NCBI GenBank assembly: GCA_037349105.1
Contig: JAYJMM010000078.1
Coordinates: 310,001-374,000 of the forward strand
From: Limnomonas spitsbergensis
Taxonomy: Eukaryota; Chlorophyta; Chlorophyceae; Chlamydomonadales
Reading direction: 5' to 3'
DNA: 64,000 nucleotides
Below, piece by piece: positions 11,803 through 22,632 of this stretch. The position numbers and the translations under genes are program-made. The notes beneath the pieces are model-generated. The model was not told where the DNA came from, searched no databases, and worked only from the letters and a program-made list of their open reading frames with translations. Numbering within the stretch: position 1 is the stretch's first letter; each line of letters begins with the position of its first letter.

Positions 11803-11904
11803 AGATTCTACAAGGGCATTGGTTATTGTTGTTGTTGTTCGAGTTCATGTTATTATAGCTTTTGTAATCAAAACCCAACAGCTCTTTTGAATGAGGCAGG
11901 CCAT

Positions 11905-12035
11905 ACAACCAGGAGTGCACATCTCACAGGTGTACAAGCGTCTCACAGGTGTGGAAGCGTCTCACAAGTGTGACGGCCTCTCACAGGTGTGGAAGCGTCT
12001 TACAAGTGTGAAGGCCTCTCACAGGTGTGGATAAG
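11905..12035. repeat. 18-bp tandem repeat
   Basis: About seven units of the form CTCACAGGTGTGGAAGCGT, with AAGTGTGAAGGCC variants. No coding sense. Confidence 0.85.
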
Positions 12036-12329
12036 AAGGCCACCTGAAAAAGAATATTTCAGGCACAACCTGATATCCTTGCACACACTCACGCAGCCTT
12101 CAACGTCCTTACGTATCCCTATGTTTCTCACACATCCTCACACATCCTCATGCCCTATGTATCCTAACACATTCTTGAGGTATGGAACAACACACATGGG
12201 TTCAGAGCACACATCTTGTGCACCCCCCCCCCCCCAGGCATCGCATTTTTGGGGCAGGGACATTCAGGATTTTCATGGAAATGAAAGATATACCCTGGCT
12301 TCAACAGCTAGCACATAGTAAACTTGGTC

Positions 12330-12475
12330 TGCTTAGCCTTCCCGGCCTCTCCTTTTGTTCCTTTCCCCCTCTCTTCCTTTTAGTGCCTCCTTAACTCCCT
12401 TCTGAACAGTTGGGCGTCCACGCGGCCGAGCTTTGAGCGGGCCCAGAGGTGTAACATTATTGACATAGTAAACTT
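12330..12475 (+). mobile_element. LINE-family 3' tail
   Basis: Contains CTTCCCGGCCTCTCC, TTTTGTTCCTTTCCCCC, then GTCCACGCGGCCGAGC and GGGCCCAGAGGTGTAAC. The same order is seen at 34650-34790. No coding part is left. Confidence 0.7.
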
Positions 12476-12533
12476 CAAACACCGTAGCCTAAAACCCCTC
12501 ACCAGTGCATTAAGAACCCATCAGCCAGGATGC

Positions 12534-12563
12534 CCCCCCTCCCCCCCCCCCCCCCCCCCCCCC
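12534..12563 (+). repeat. Poly-C homopolymer
   Basis: About 29 consecutive C with one interrupting T near the left end. A shorter C run lies at 12226-12236. Both would be error-prone in assembly. Confidence 0.9.
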
Positions 12564-12674
12564 GCACACACACCTGTGTCTATTGAAGGTTTTAATGGAA
12601 CCCTCATTCTATCATAACTCTATTTTGGGGACTTTCTGAAAGCTCAGTGTTACCGAGCATCCACGGCTGCCTCG

Positions 12675-13049
12675 GTGGGCAGGGTGCAGGGGGGTGCCAG
12701 ATCCGGCAAGCTCCCTCGCCAGGGTCCTAGGTTTTACCACGATGCCCAGAGTCGGTTATCCCCTGTTTTACCACAAATCGTGGTACCCTATGCCTTCAAA
12801 TATACACTTCCACACACCTGGTGTGAACTGCTGATCCGGTGCCAGGCCGCCGCGCTTCAGGCCTGGGAGCTGTTGCCACGTCGCACTGCTCTCCATCGGG
12901 ACTCGGTCCTCAAGCACCCTGCCTTTCCGCTGTTTGAGCAGGAAGGCGGCTCCACTGACCGCTCCCCCTGCTGTGGCGGAAGTGCTGGGCTGACGGAGCT
13001 GAAGCTGCATGGATGCCCTTTGAGCCTCCCTCGAGGTGTTGTGAGTTAA
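12675..13049 (+). other. Possible coding fragment, unrecognised
   Basis: A 124-codon open frame. Its middle (YAFKYTLPHTWCELLIRC and following) has a normal-looking amino-acid mix rather than a repeat bias. It ends just before the TTCAGGG array. No domain is recognised and no partner exon was found. It may be a retroelement or gene fragment, or chance. Confidence 0.2.
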
Positions 13050-13067
13050 CCAGGCCTCAAAGCCCTG

Positions 13068-13406
13068 GTTCAGGGTTCAGGGTTCAGGGTTCAGGGTTCA
13101 GGGTTCAGGGTTCAGGGTTCAGGGTTCAGGGTTCAGGGTTCAGGGTTCAGGGTTCAGGGTTCAGGGTTCAGGGTTCAGGGTTCAGGGTTCAGGGTTCAGG
13201 GTTCAGGGTTCAGGGTTCAGGGTTCAGGGTTCAGGGTTCAGGGTTCAGGGTTCAGGGTTCAGGGTTCAGGGTTCAGGGTTCAGGGTTCAGGGTTCAGGGT
13301 TCAGGGTTCAGGGTTCAGGGTTCAGGGTTCAGGGTTCAGGGTTCAGGGTTCAGGGTTCAGGGTTCAGGGTTCAGGGTTCAGGGTTCAGGGTTCAGGGTTC
13401 AGGGTG
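13068..13406 (+). repeat. TTCAGGG interstitial telomere-like array
   Basis: About 48 essentially perfect copies of the heptamer TTCAGGG. It differs by one base from the plant-type telomere TTTAGGG. The perfection contrasts with the eroded C-rich tract at 9885, so this array is young or actively homogenised. It is flanked by ordinary sequence, so it is internal in this assembly. Confidence 0.95.
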
Positions 13407-13687
13407 TCAGTTCCCAGGTCTAAGGGTTAGAATCCCTTGATCCGTTTAATCTAACGTAAATTTGTGAACCTCTATTGCGACAACACCAAACCAAACATCA
13501 TGCAGCATGTGGCAAGCTGTCCGCAAGGTGTGCTTGTTGGTGCTGACAGCTAGCTGCACAGGGAGAGGGACAGATCCACTAGATCTCTATCTAGTGGATC
13601 TACCACATCCATGAAATATAGATCGAAAATAACCAACACACTTGATTAATACGCTGCATTCCACGCCTCCGTGCCAGTGTCGTGACG

Positions 13688-13885
13688 CAACCGGGACAGA
13701 TCTAACTGGGACAGATCTGACTGAGACAGATCTGAAAGTGACAGATCAGACCGGAACAGGTATGATCGGGACTGATCTTCTAGAGGCAGATCAGACCGAA
13801 ACAGGTATGATCGGGACAGATCTTCTATGGACAGATCAGACCGAGGCAGATCTGACAGCAAAAAATCTGACCGGGACAAGAGCTG
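13688..13885. repeat. Degenerate 15-bp repeat
   Basis: Around 13 units related to GACAGATCTGACTGG, drifting to GACAGGTATGATCGG and back. Both strands are open for about 80 codons, but only because of the repeat. Confidence 0.85.
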
Positions 13886-14046
13886 ATTGGGCCTGCCCCT
13901 CCTCCTCCCTGCATTGGTGACCCTTCAAATTCTGAACACTCAAAGTCGCTATCAGAGACGGGCCAGTCAAGATGCAACCACTTGCAAGTCAGCCGTCATG
14001 AGCTGCCCAATATCTGAAGTATATGAAAAACAAAATTCAGCCTATT

Positions 14047-16840
14047 TTATCGGCAGCCTTGCAAAGGCTTAGACATAGATTCACGAGCAAAACATGACGG
14101 GAGGTCAGTGGCTCTCCATCTGCCCCCATATCCACACATCAGCCCCCTAGCAGGACCCACCAGGTTGGGGAGAGGGCGCTCTGCAAGGCGCACGGGGCTC
14201 TTGTGCCATGCTCCATCATCGGCCCACGCCGCAGCCTGCTCCCGCGCCCCAGGCTCGGTGGAACCTCCCCGGCCGGCCATCCCATGAAGCTGACCCGCGC
14301 CGGCGCCCGTCACGAAATGAAGCTCGGGGCTAGCCGTCCGGCGAAAAAGGTCCACATCGCCGCCCATCCCGCCGCAGAGGTCTGCATCATCCTTCATCCC
14401 TACATCGGGTTCGGGGCTGTCGTGTTTCCAGAAGCGGAGCTCGGCACCATGACCCGTCCTGCTACCCAGGCCGGCTTCGCCGCCATCCGTCTCATCCAGG
14501 AGGTGGGATCCGTCCTCCGCTCCGTGCAACAAGTCCACGCTGCCGCCCGCGCCGTCAGGGTGGACGGTGATGTCGTGTGCCAGCGGGAAGTTCTCGGCCA
14601 GCGGTGAGCTCTCAGCCATAAGCTGTGCCAGGGCCTCTCCAAAGAGGTTGGTGGAGGCCCGGCGCAGGACTTTGGGCCCGCTCGAATCCCGCCGTGGAAT
14701 TGTGTCATGCGCGGCTGAGCCCAGGCCATGGCTCGCCAGCGGCTGCTCCCCTGCAGGCTGGGGTGCAAGTAGCGGGTCTGCCACGTCCTCAACGATGGTG
14801 CCGACTCCTGGTATCGGTAAGTTCTCTGCCAGGAGCATTGCAAGCGCCTCTCCGAATATATCAGAGGAGGTCTTGCGCAGGACAGTTGGCCCTTGAGTTG
14901 AGTCAGGGGCCGCAGAGCCCAGACCTTTGCCCGCCGGCTGTTGCTGAGCTGCAAGCTGAGGCGCACTTCGTGGGGCCGTCCCATCTTCGAGCCAGGTGCG
15001 ATCTCCTGGCTGCGTTACGTTCCCAGCCAACAGCATGGCCAGGGTTTCTCCAAACAGGTTGGTGGAGGTCCTGCGTTGCACGGTCGGCCCGCTCAACTCC
15101 CGCCCCGTTGTTGAGTCAGGGGCCACAGAGCCCAGACCTTTGCCCGCCGCCCCATCATTGAGCCAGGTGCACTCTCCAGGAAGCGATAAGTTCTCAGCCA
15201 AAAGCATGGCGAGCGCCTCTCCAAATAGGTTAGTGGAGGTCCTGCGCTGCACGCTAGGCACGAGCAAATCCCGTCCCCATGCTGGATCATAGGCCACTGA
15301 GGTCAGGCCTTTGCTCGCCTGCAGCTCATGAGCTCCTGACTGAGGCGCTTTTGGCGGGGCCGCCCCATCATTGAACCAGGTGCACTTACCAGGAAGCGAT
15401 AAATTCTCAACCACAAGCATTGCAAGCGCCTCTCCATATAGGTTAGTGGAGGTCCTGCGCTGCACGCTAGGCACGAGCAAATCCTGCCCCCATGCTGGGT
15501 CATAAGCCACAGAGTTCAGGCCTTTCCTAGCCTGCAGCTGCTGAGCTGCGGCCTTAGGCGCAAGGGGCTGTTCCATCCCGTCATGCAGGCGGGGGCGATC
15601 TCCTGGCTGCGCTAAGCTCTCTGACACAAGCATAGCCGGGGCCTCTCCAAACAGGTCGGTGTATGTCCTTCGCAGGCCGGCCGGCCCGATCAAATCCTGC
15701 TCCCATGCTGGCTCATAGGCCGCAGAGGCCAGGCCTTTGCTCGCCTGCAGCTCATGAGCTTCTGACTGAGGCGCAAGGGGCGGGGCCGGCCCAGGGTCGA
15801 AGCTTGCGCTGTCTCCTGGCTGCGTCAAGTTCTCTACCATAAGCATAGCCGGGGCCTCTCCAAACAGGTCGATGGATGTCCTGCGCTGGACGGCAGGCCC
15901 GATCAAGTCCCGCCCCCATGCTGGATGATAGGCCGCAGGGGTGCAGCCTTTGCCCGCCTGCTGCTGATGAACCGGGGATTCAGGCACAAATAGAGAGGGG
16001 CTGTTGCTGTGGGGCGGTAGGTCCCTAGCCAGGAGTATTGCCAAGGCCTTTCCGAATACGTCTGTGGAGACCCTGCGCGGGATGGTTGGCCCGCCGCTTG
16101 AGTCCAACCCTGGCGCAGGGTCAGGGGCCGCAGAGCCCAGGCCCCCGTTTGCCTGCTGCTGATGATCTGCAGGCTGAGGTAGCGGGTCCGCCCCGTCTTG
16201 GAGGATGGTGCCATCTCCTGGATTCGGTGAGTTCTCGGCCATGAGCTTTGCCAGGGCCTCTCCAAAGAGGTCGGTGGAGGCCCGGCGCAGGACTTTGGGC
16301 CCGCTCGAATCCCGCCGTGGAACTGTGTCATGCACGGCTGAGCCCTGGCCATGGCTCGCCAGCGGCTGCTCCCCTGCAGGCTGGGGTGCAAGTAGCGGGT
16401 CTGCCACGTCCTCAAAGATGGTGCCGACTCCTGGTATCGGTAAGTTCTCTGCCAGGAGCATTGCAAGCGCCTCTCCGAATATATCAGAGGAGGTCTTGCG
16501 CTGGACATCTGGCCCGCTCACATTCCGCTTGCTGGGTGTGGGGTCAAGGACCGCCGGCTGAGGAGGCGCCAGAATGGGGGCTGTTGGCTGAGGCGTCGGC
16601 ATCGAGGCTGCCGAGCCTTCGCCTGCCCATACCGCATCGGGACCGGTTTGCCGGCCAACTGCTGCTGTGGGGGCGCTGCAAATGCTGCTGCCCAGGGCAG
16701 CGTCAGGCCCCTGAAGCGCTGCGGGGGCGTGATGCGGGAGGCTACTGAGGTGCACATGGAGGAGGCGCTGGCAGTGGCCACACCGCACAGCGAATGGGGT
16801 GGATGCGTCCCCTAGCTGTTGGGCCGGCACGAGAACCTGT
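14047..16840 (-). CDS. YABBY-like zinc-finger half with ten RRxST/FGEALAMLL repeats (partial)
   Basis: One long exon, about 930 codons. A splice acceptor (AATCCACAG) lies just before the codons for VLVPAQQL, so the first exon is missing; the in-frame Met nine codons upstream is probably not the start. The exon opens with VLVPAQQL, then PFAVRCGHCQRLLHVHL. Spacing and residues match the second half of the YABBY C2C2 finger (family VRCGHCxxLLxVxx), and the intron position leaves the first CxxC to an upstream exon. After a Pro/Ala-rich linker come ten repeats of 57-71 residues, starting near frame residues 123, 194, 264, 329, 399, 470, 541, 598, 664 and 734. Each has an RR/RK-x-S/T-S/T-[DN]-[LIV]-[FY]-GEALAMLL core and a variable Gly/Pro/Gln linker. 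The core fits a basophilic kinase consensus (R-R-x-S/T) followed by an amphipathic helix. No HMG-like YABBY domain is seen. Near-identical first and last repeat pairs point to recent duplication. The family call rests on about 30 residues. Confidence 0.6.
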
Positions 16841-16984
16841 GGATTATGGACATTGTGAGAGCACATTTATTCAGGCTCAAGGGTTACTTTCATGTCATAT
16901 TTTAAGGGTTTATTTCAGGGTTGATCATAGGGTTTAATCCTGGGTTTATTTCAAGGTTAATTTCAGGGTGTACCGTAGACGCGC

Positions 16985-17590
16985 TTTGCCTCCTCAAGAA
17001 ATTAATGTTAATTTGTCTTCCTGGCTTAATAAATACTTTAATAATTAACTCATAGACGCATTTGCGGCTTATCACGCAACATAAAACAATTGCTTGTGCG
17101 CGCGCGCGCACGCGCGTCACACCTTGTCCACACACCGGTACCGTACAGATACACAAGCAATATTTGCACCGCGACCAGTTTACCTACTATAACAACGGCA
17201 CTGCACAACCCAAGTTTGAGAACCGTTCGGTGGGGTTAGGGGCAGTTGCCCAGTGCGGTGCGCGGCTTACACAAGTATTGATTTCGGCCCGAGCGCCTTA
17301 CGACAATGTGTTTTCTGCATATTCCAATTAATAAACAATAAAATTTTCTGGGCGTTCGCGGAGGCAAATAAAGTCTACGGTATGTCAGGATTTTTTGTAG
17401 GGTTTGTTTCAGGCTGCCTTAGCTTCACTTCAGCTTCAACCTACAAACGCTACCCCCAATGGCCAGCACTCTATCTAGCAGGGATTGGTGCAGCAAGCTG
17501 CACATGTACCAAGCATCAAATGTGAGGCTCTGCTGGACCTTCAAACCTTCACACAACTTCACACAACTTCATACAACGTCACACAACTGC
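16985..17590. other. Upstream region of the YABBY-like gene; no exon found
   Basis: I scanned the minus strand for an exon ending in C-x2-C plus two residues at phase 0 with a GT donor and found none. A CG-alternating run lies at about 17098-17117. Confidence 0.4.
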
Positions 17591-17591
17591 A

Positions 17592-17690
17592 CAGCAAGCT
17601 CTGCTGCTTCGTCAACGGGCCCAAGGCGGGTCAAGGGCTTGTCCCAATCGGCCTTATGGAGGCCACTCAGCAGTCTCCATGAGGGGTATA
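17592..17690 (+). mobile_element. SINE/MITE-like element, partial
   Basis: Diverged copy: GCAAGCTCTGCTGC, GGCGGGTCAAGGGC and TCCCAATCGGCC in the family order. Confidence 0.5.
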
Positions 17691-17699
17691 GGCGCGCAA

Positions 17700-19060
17700 G
17701 AGAAGAATCGCTGACAGCTCGCAAACTTATTTTCGGCTGTGTCTTCGTTTTGTTCCGCGCAGGTCCTCTGACAATTCTCGTGGGCCAGCCACCTAGCTTT
17801 CTCCATGGTAGCATGATACGGCATGATACGGAACAGGTTAAGCTGGATTGTACCACGAGGGTAGAGCATGATACGCCTCAATACGGCATGGGAATTTCTA
17901 GATGCCAAAAACCAAAAGTAGTGATGGGACATGTGCGGACTCTGAACGAGGATGCTTTGAGTGGGCCGTGGTGCCCCTTGAAATTTCCATTCAGCTTATG
18001 CCGGTCAGAGTAAAAGAATGCTGGACTCCTAACAGCCTTTAAGATTGGAAGCCTGCCACCCCGTCAGCCTAAGATTCAGTGAAGGGAGGGTCCTAAGCAT
18101 TTTTTTTGATACGGCTCCGGGCCACTGCACGAAAGGTAGTCAGCACGAATTTCCTTTTGAGTGGCGGCACCCTGCTAAAAACCTGCGCCACTACCTGAGT
18201 GGCTGGGGTGCCGCCGGAGCTCTGGCTGGGTTTTTGATTGGGTTTTAAATGGCTGGGCTTTTGAATGGCTCTTGAATAGCTTTTGAATGGGACTAAATCT
18301 TAACTGGCCTACAGCTATTGGCAATAGCTGCAGGGCTTACTGTGAGAAAGGACCTGGAGTCTGTGGCCTCTGGTCGTGGGCTGGGATTCAGATCAGCGCA
18401 GCAGGAGCGCGCTCATCTAGTAATCAACTTCATCAATATGGGTCATGGACACGTGGCCACGGCACAATCTGAGATCCTGGTATTTCAATCTCAACCCTCT
18501 TCACGATTTGGGCAGGGGTAAGATACGAAATTACGAATATGCCAACCTGAGAAGAATAGCCTCTCATTCTTTCAGCCGTTGCACAGCCCTAAGCGCACCT
18601 CGAGTAAGGATCTGCAGTCTGCGGCCTCGCATTGCACCCTGACGGCCGTAGCGACGAGTCCGCCAGTTGGCATCGCGGTGGGAATGAAGCTGCTACGGAC
18701 CCTCGTAAAATGCCGAGTGGAGCGGAAAACGCGTTTCCAGAATGGCGATCCTGAAGACGGCCCACGTGGGAAACTGGATTGATGCCATTAGTGAATGATG
18801 AACCAAATCTTGTAGCTGATAGATCTCGAGCGTTACCCGGAGGGTCCAATTCAAGGGTTCATCGACGAACTGTTCGTACCGGTACCGTCGACGACACTCG
18901 ACAGGCGTCCATAAGAGGTCGGGTTCAAAGGTCGTTACCCCTGGTCGAATTATCGTTACCAAGTAATTTACACGACGACTGATACCAACTCAGCAGCAGG
19001 GCAACATCTGTTGTATCGCGTGGTGAAGCATTTTTGACAGTCCTGTGAAAACAAGTCAAT
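17700..19060. other. No gene recognised
   Basis: Several open frames of 60-90 codons occur on both strands with no recognisable domain. Repeated GATACGGC words at 17815-17890 and TTTTGAATGGC words at 18235-18290 are short local duplications. A fragment near 18290 (GGGACTAAATCTTAACTGGC) resembles the dispersed SINE-like family in reverse. Confidence 0.35.
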
Positions 19061-19064
19061 GAAG

Positions 19065-19130
19065 GCAGCCCGAAGTATCCCCGCCCCTCTCAAGCCTTCA
19101 ACAAAAGAACAAGAGAGAAACCAAAAGAGA
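19065..19130 (-). mobile_element. LINE-family 3' tail fragment
   Basis: GGCAGCCCGAAGTA and CCCCTCTCAAGCCTTC match, in reverse, the tail block of the LINE at 24.9 kb. Confidence 0.5.
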
Positions 19131-19699
19131 TCCCTAACATGATGTGATTTTTTGTATGTTTCAGTGATTCAGTGCACCAGAAAGCGATGCACCTGATGTC
19201 GATCCGTCTTCTGTACATGGTCCGTACTTCACCTGTCCGACTGCGGATTCAACGTGAGCGTCCGTGCCGTTTGATGTTTGGGGTCCATTCAATTATGCAT
19301 GAACGACGAAAGGGCACTTTTGCTTGTCCTGTTTTGCGATTTTTGCTCCGTGTTCTGCGGGCCTCGGGGTAGTTTGGGCCTTTTAGCTGGCTGCTAGTCT
19401 ATGAGTTGAGTCTTTGTGGGTGGGAGGCCATGCCTTCAGGGATTTATTCGCCCATAACCCTCATAGTGTCCAGGCCGCCCTTTTCTGGCTTCCTGTCGGC
19501 TCCAGGGGTCTACAATGGGGTCTGGGAACTGACCGGTTTCGCCGGGCACTTTTCCCCCCTCTCCGGGTTTTTTTTCCGAGCCGGAGACCTCTTATTTTTT
19601 TGTCCGGTTTTCCGAAAAATTGTGAAAATTTGTGACTTTTTTTCTCCCGGTTTTTACAAACTGTTCAATCTTCACTCGTCTTAAATTACATTCGTAAAA

Positions 19700-19812
19700 A
19701 TAAACCTACACACACACACAACTACAGTCTCTCCTCCTTGGTAAACAAAAAGTTTATAAACAAAAAGTTTCAAGTTAATTTATATTCAATTATCTACACA
19801 CACCATCACACT
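19700..19812. repeat. Short direct repeat beside the transposase
   Basis: A CACACACA run is followed by two copies of AAACAAAAAGTTT (about 19744-19769). It lies just 3' of the transposase stop and may be part of the transposon's subterminal region. No terminal inverted repeat was identified. Confidence 0.4.
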
Positions 19813-19813
19813 A

Positions 19814-21632
19814 TCACAGTTGCTGCTTGGCGCGTGCCAATGCAGCATACCTAGCTAAAGGCAAATCGTCATCATCTGACTCTAAGGGCGCGGGATCTGC
19901 ATCCTCTTCATCCTCCTCCGGAGGTTGCATCGCATCCACCTTACCCTCCTCCTCATCAGCCAACTCCTCCTCGCCCTCAACACCCTCAGCCAAAGACGTG
20001 CCCACGAAGGGGACTTGAATGCCGTACACATCAAGGGCCAATTTGGCCAAAAGAACTGGAGGCTTGTCACCCAAGTGCATGGGCTGCTTGTTGGCCACCT
20101 CAACAGCTGACATGATAAGCTCGTGATGAGCATCCTTGGCGTCGAAAGAAAAATGTGTAACCAACATTTTTACCCGCATGAGCGAGTCCACAATGACAAC
20201 ATCAAGACTGCTTCGCAGCCGTGTCTTGATGAGCTTGTGGATGCTGAAACCACGCTCCACCTCAGCGGTGTGCACGACAAGGACAAAGTAGCAACTAACA
20301 AGCTTCACCATATGGGGGACCAGGTGGGCATACTTGGCAATAATAAAGGCCCACGCCCCAGCCATCGTGGCCTTGCCGAACTGCTCTAGACGGTCAAACA
20401 TGTAACCCTTAACCAGCTCAAACTCAGCCAAGACCTCGGCTCTAATACCAGCACCCCGCTCTGGGAACTGTGATCCTTCAGTGTCCACACCCGTGTAAAA
20501 GTGGGAAAAGATCTTTTCAAAATCACTCAGACCGAATTCTGCCAACTCGCTAGTGGGCTGCGCAGGGCTGACGGCGGAAGACACACCATGGAAGGACTGA
20601 GGATCCAGCACTCGGAAACACTGGAGAAAACTGAGGGATGATGTGCTGAATCTCTCATCGAGGCCTGTCAAAGCAGCGTTGGCGAAATCTGCACCGAAAA
20701 CCTTCAGAGAAGCAAAAGAGGAAAACCCCTCGGTGCAAAGAGATGGGTTCGGAAGAGAGATTACCAGATCTGACCCAGTCATCCTCATCATTCACATCAT
20801 CCAAAAAGGACTTCAGAGGGGTGGAAAGCTTGGGATCAAAAGAAGGGGATGCGAAGACCATAAGGTCCTTCCTTGCCTCATCAACAGACTTTTTAACATC
20901 AATGCCCTTCAAAGAGTTGCTCTGAAAAGCCTTACTGAGCTTCTCCATGGGTGAAATTAAAGCACGCAAGAAAAAAAGTGTGGCCACGGTCTTGTAGCTT
21001 TGCAGCCTGCGGACCAGAATGACAGCACTCGGCCACTTGGAAGGGGCCGCCCATAGGAAAGGGATGAGGGCATGCATATTTGCCAACATGACAGTAAGAC
21101 ATGCCATGCGAGACCACCAGCGAGTGACAACAAAGAGAAGAAACTTGAACCTCGTGACGCCAAAGGGACGAGCAAATGTCTGCCAGGCGGCAGTGCGCTT
21201 GTTGCTCTTGCAAAACAAAGCATGCACTGCCTTGATAATACCATCGACATTATTAAATACACTGGTCAGGCTGGCCTTTACCTGGGCTTTCGTGCCACCT
21301 GAAATTTTAACCATAATCAATGCACACTTATGTGCCACACAGTGCAAGGCGACAAGATAAGGAACCAGGTCCTTCAATCGCTTGGCAACGCCGTTGTCCT
21401 TGCCTGTGGATACCGATGCCCCATCAGAGCAGAAGCATGCCATCTTGTTGACGTCCAGCTCAAAAATCTCAAGCATCTTTAAGATGACTGTGTAAATGAC
21501 CTCTGCGGTACCAGATGTGAGCTTGAGGGTGCAGAGGTACTCAACTTTGCAGTGCAAGGAATTGGGTGGCAAATACACGACGTACACCAGCAGATGGTCT
21601 TCAGCCCTGGTCGGCTCTTGTCTCCTTTCCTA
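19814..21632 (-). pseudogene. hAT-type transposase, frameshifted and 5'-truncated
   Basis: Two overlapping minus-strand frames make up one protein. The upstream frame (about 21632-20655) carries CFCSDGASVSTGKDNGVAKR and VALHCVAHKCAL, matching the RNase H-like core of hAT transposases of the ZNF862/SCAND3-like type. The downstream frame (about 20791-19814) ends with HTAEVERGFSIHKLIKTRLR, the C-terminal hATC dimerisation motif. The switch needs a one-base shift near 20745-20755, at the run coding GNLS/SLPNPSL. The N terminus has no BED-type finger. The frame opens just after a stop that overlaps a possible acceptor (CAACCTAG), so a spliced upstream exon cannot be excluded. An acidic tail follows hATC. 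Either a dead copy, or a sequencing error at one position. Confidence 0.8.
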
Positions 21633-21639
21633 GGTTGGG

Positions 21640-22560
21640 TATCGTTTTCTCGGTTTTGGTGGAGACGTGCAGCCGCTTTCGGTTGGGGTTCTGGTGGTAG
21701 TGTGCTTAAGCTAGAGGGGTGTCGTGGCGGGGTAGCAGTTTGTTTAGACCTTAATCAAACTTTTTACGCGCGATTTTGAACCTTAATCAATCTTTTTCCG
21801 CGCGAGGTGCTGCGGCCGTGTGAGTGCTTGTTGGTCGTGTGCCTTTCCTGTTCCTGCTTGCCTTTCCTCAGCTGCCGACGAGGGCCCCATGTGCACCCAG
21901 GATGTGCACCCGGGCTGTGTTTTTGTGTCAGCGTCTCAGGTTTTCTAGGGTTGGGCGGCCGGACTCACATCTTATTAAGTCCAAAGAAAAGCATGCAACT
22001 CGGCATGCGAGACAGAAATCATGTTATAAAATGGCGTTCGCTTGTACACCATGCTATTTACGGAGTGGATGCCGAACAGAGATTTATTTAATATTTTCGC
22101 TGGGACTCTACAGGTGTGAGGCCGACCGCCCAACTCAATAAAACCTGGCAGGGATGGAGGTCTATCAAACCTGTGTGTTCACACACAATTGACGGTTCCT
22201 GCTCCGTTTGGCAGTGAAGTACATGTGTTTGATGCTGGACTCAATTTCACTGCCTTTCAGTGGTACAATTGCGTTTGTGAACACTATCAGGCTTGCAGTC
22301 TGTCACCTTTGTTGTGAGGGTACTTCAGCTATGGTTCATGTAAACCACGGCCCTCGGCCCAGAGAGCTCGATGCAGCAATTCCTACTGACTCAGCCACAA
22401 GATGTAGTTTGGTACCAAGCGGTCCAGGGGCTTGCCATTGGTCTTATGGATACTATACACTACAAAAAACACTGTAGCATAGCTCTGCCAGATGAGAGTG
22501 TTCTTGCTCGAGTCCACTGGCCAATCAATGGTGCATGCAAATTAGAGAAACCAAGGCAGT
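21640..22560. other. No gene recognised
   Basis: Small open frames only. Two near-copies of a phrase with TTTTTACGCGCG / TTTTTCCGCGCG and CCTTAATCAA occur at 21750 and 21782, a short local duplication. Confidence 0.35.
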
Positions 22561-22632
22561 ACGGTTCCCTGCGGGTGTTACAGGTGTACACAATCGCGCA
22601 TCACACTCGAGTCATGCAGGCCAAGACAACGT

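Noticed and set aside
14203..16748. Plus-strand frames of 100-180 codons opposite the YABBY-like gene
   Set aside because: They are antisense shadows of the repeat protein, broken at each repeat, with a poor composition.
17170..17200. Candidate first exon of the YABBY-like gene reading VVQCRCYSR on the minus strand
   Set aside because: It resembles the VQCxxC of the family but has C-x-C instead of C-x2-C, and its donor phase does not match the acceptor of the long exon.
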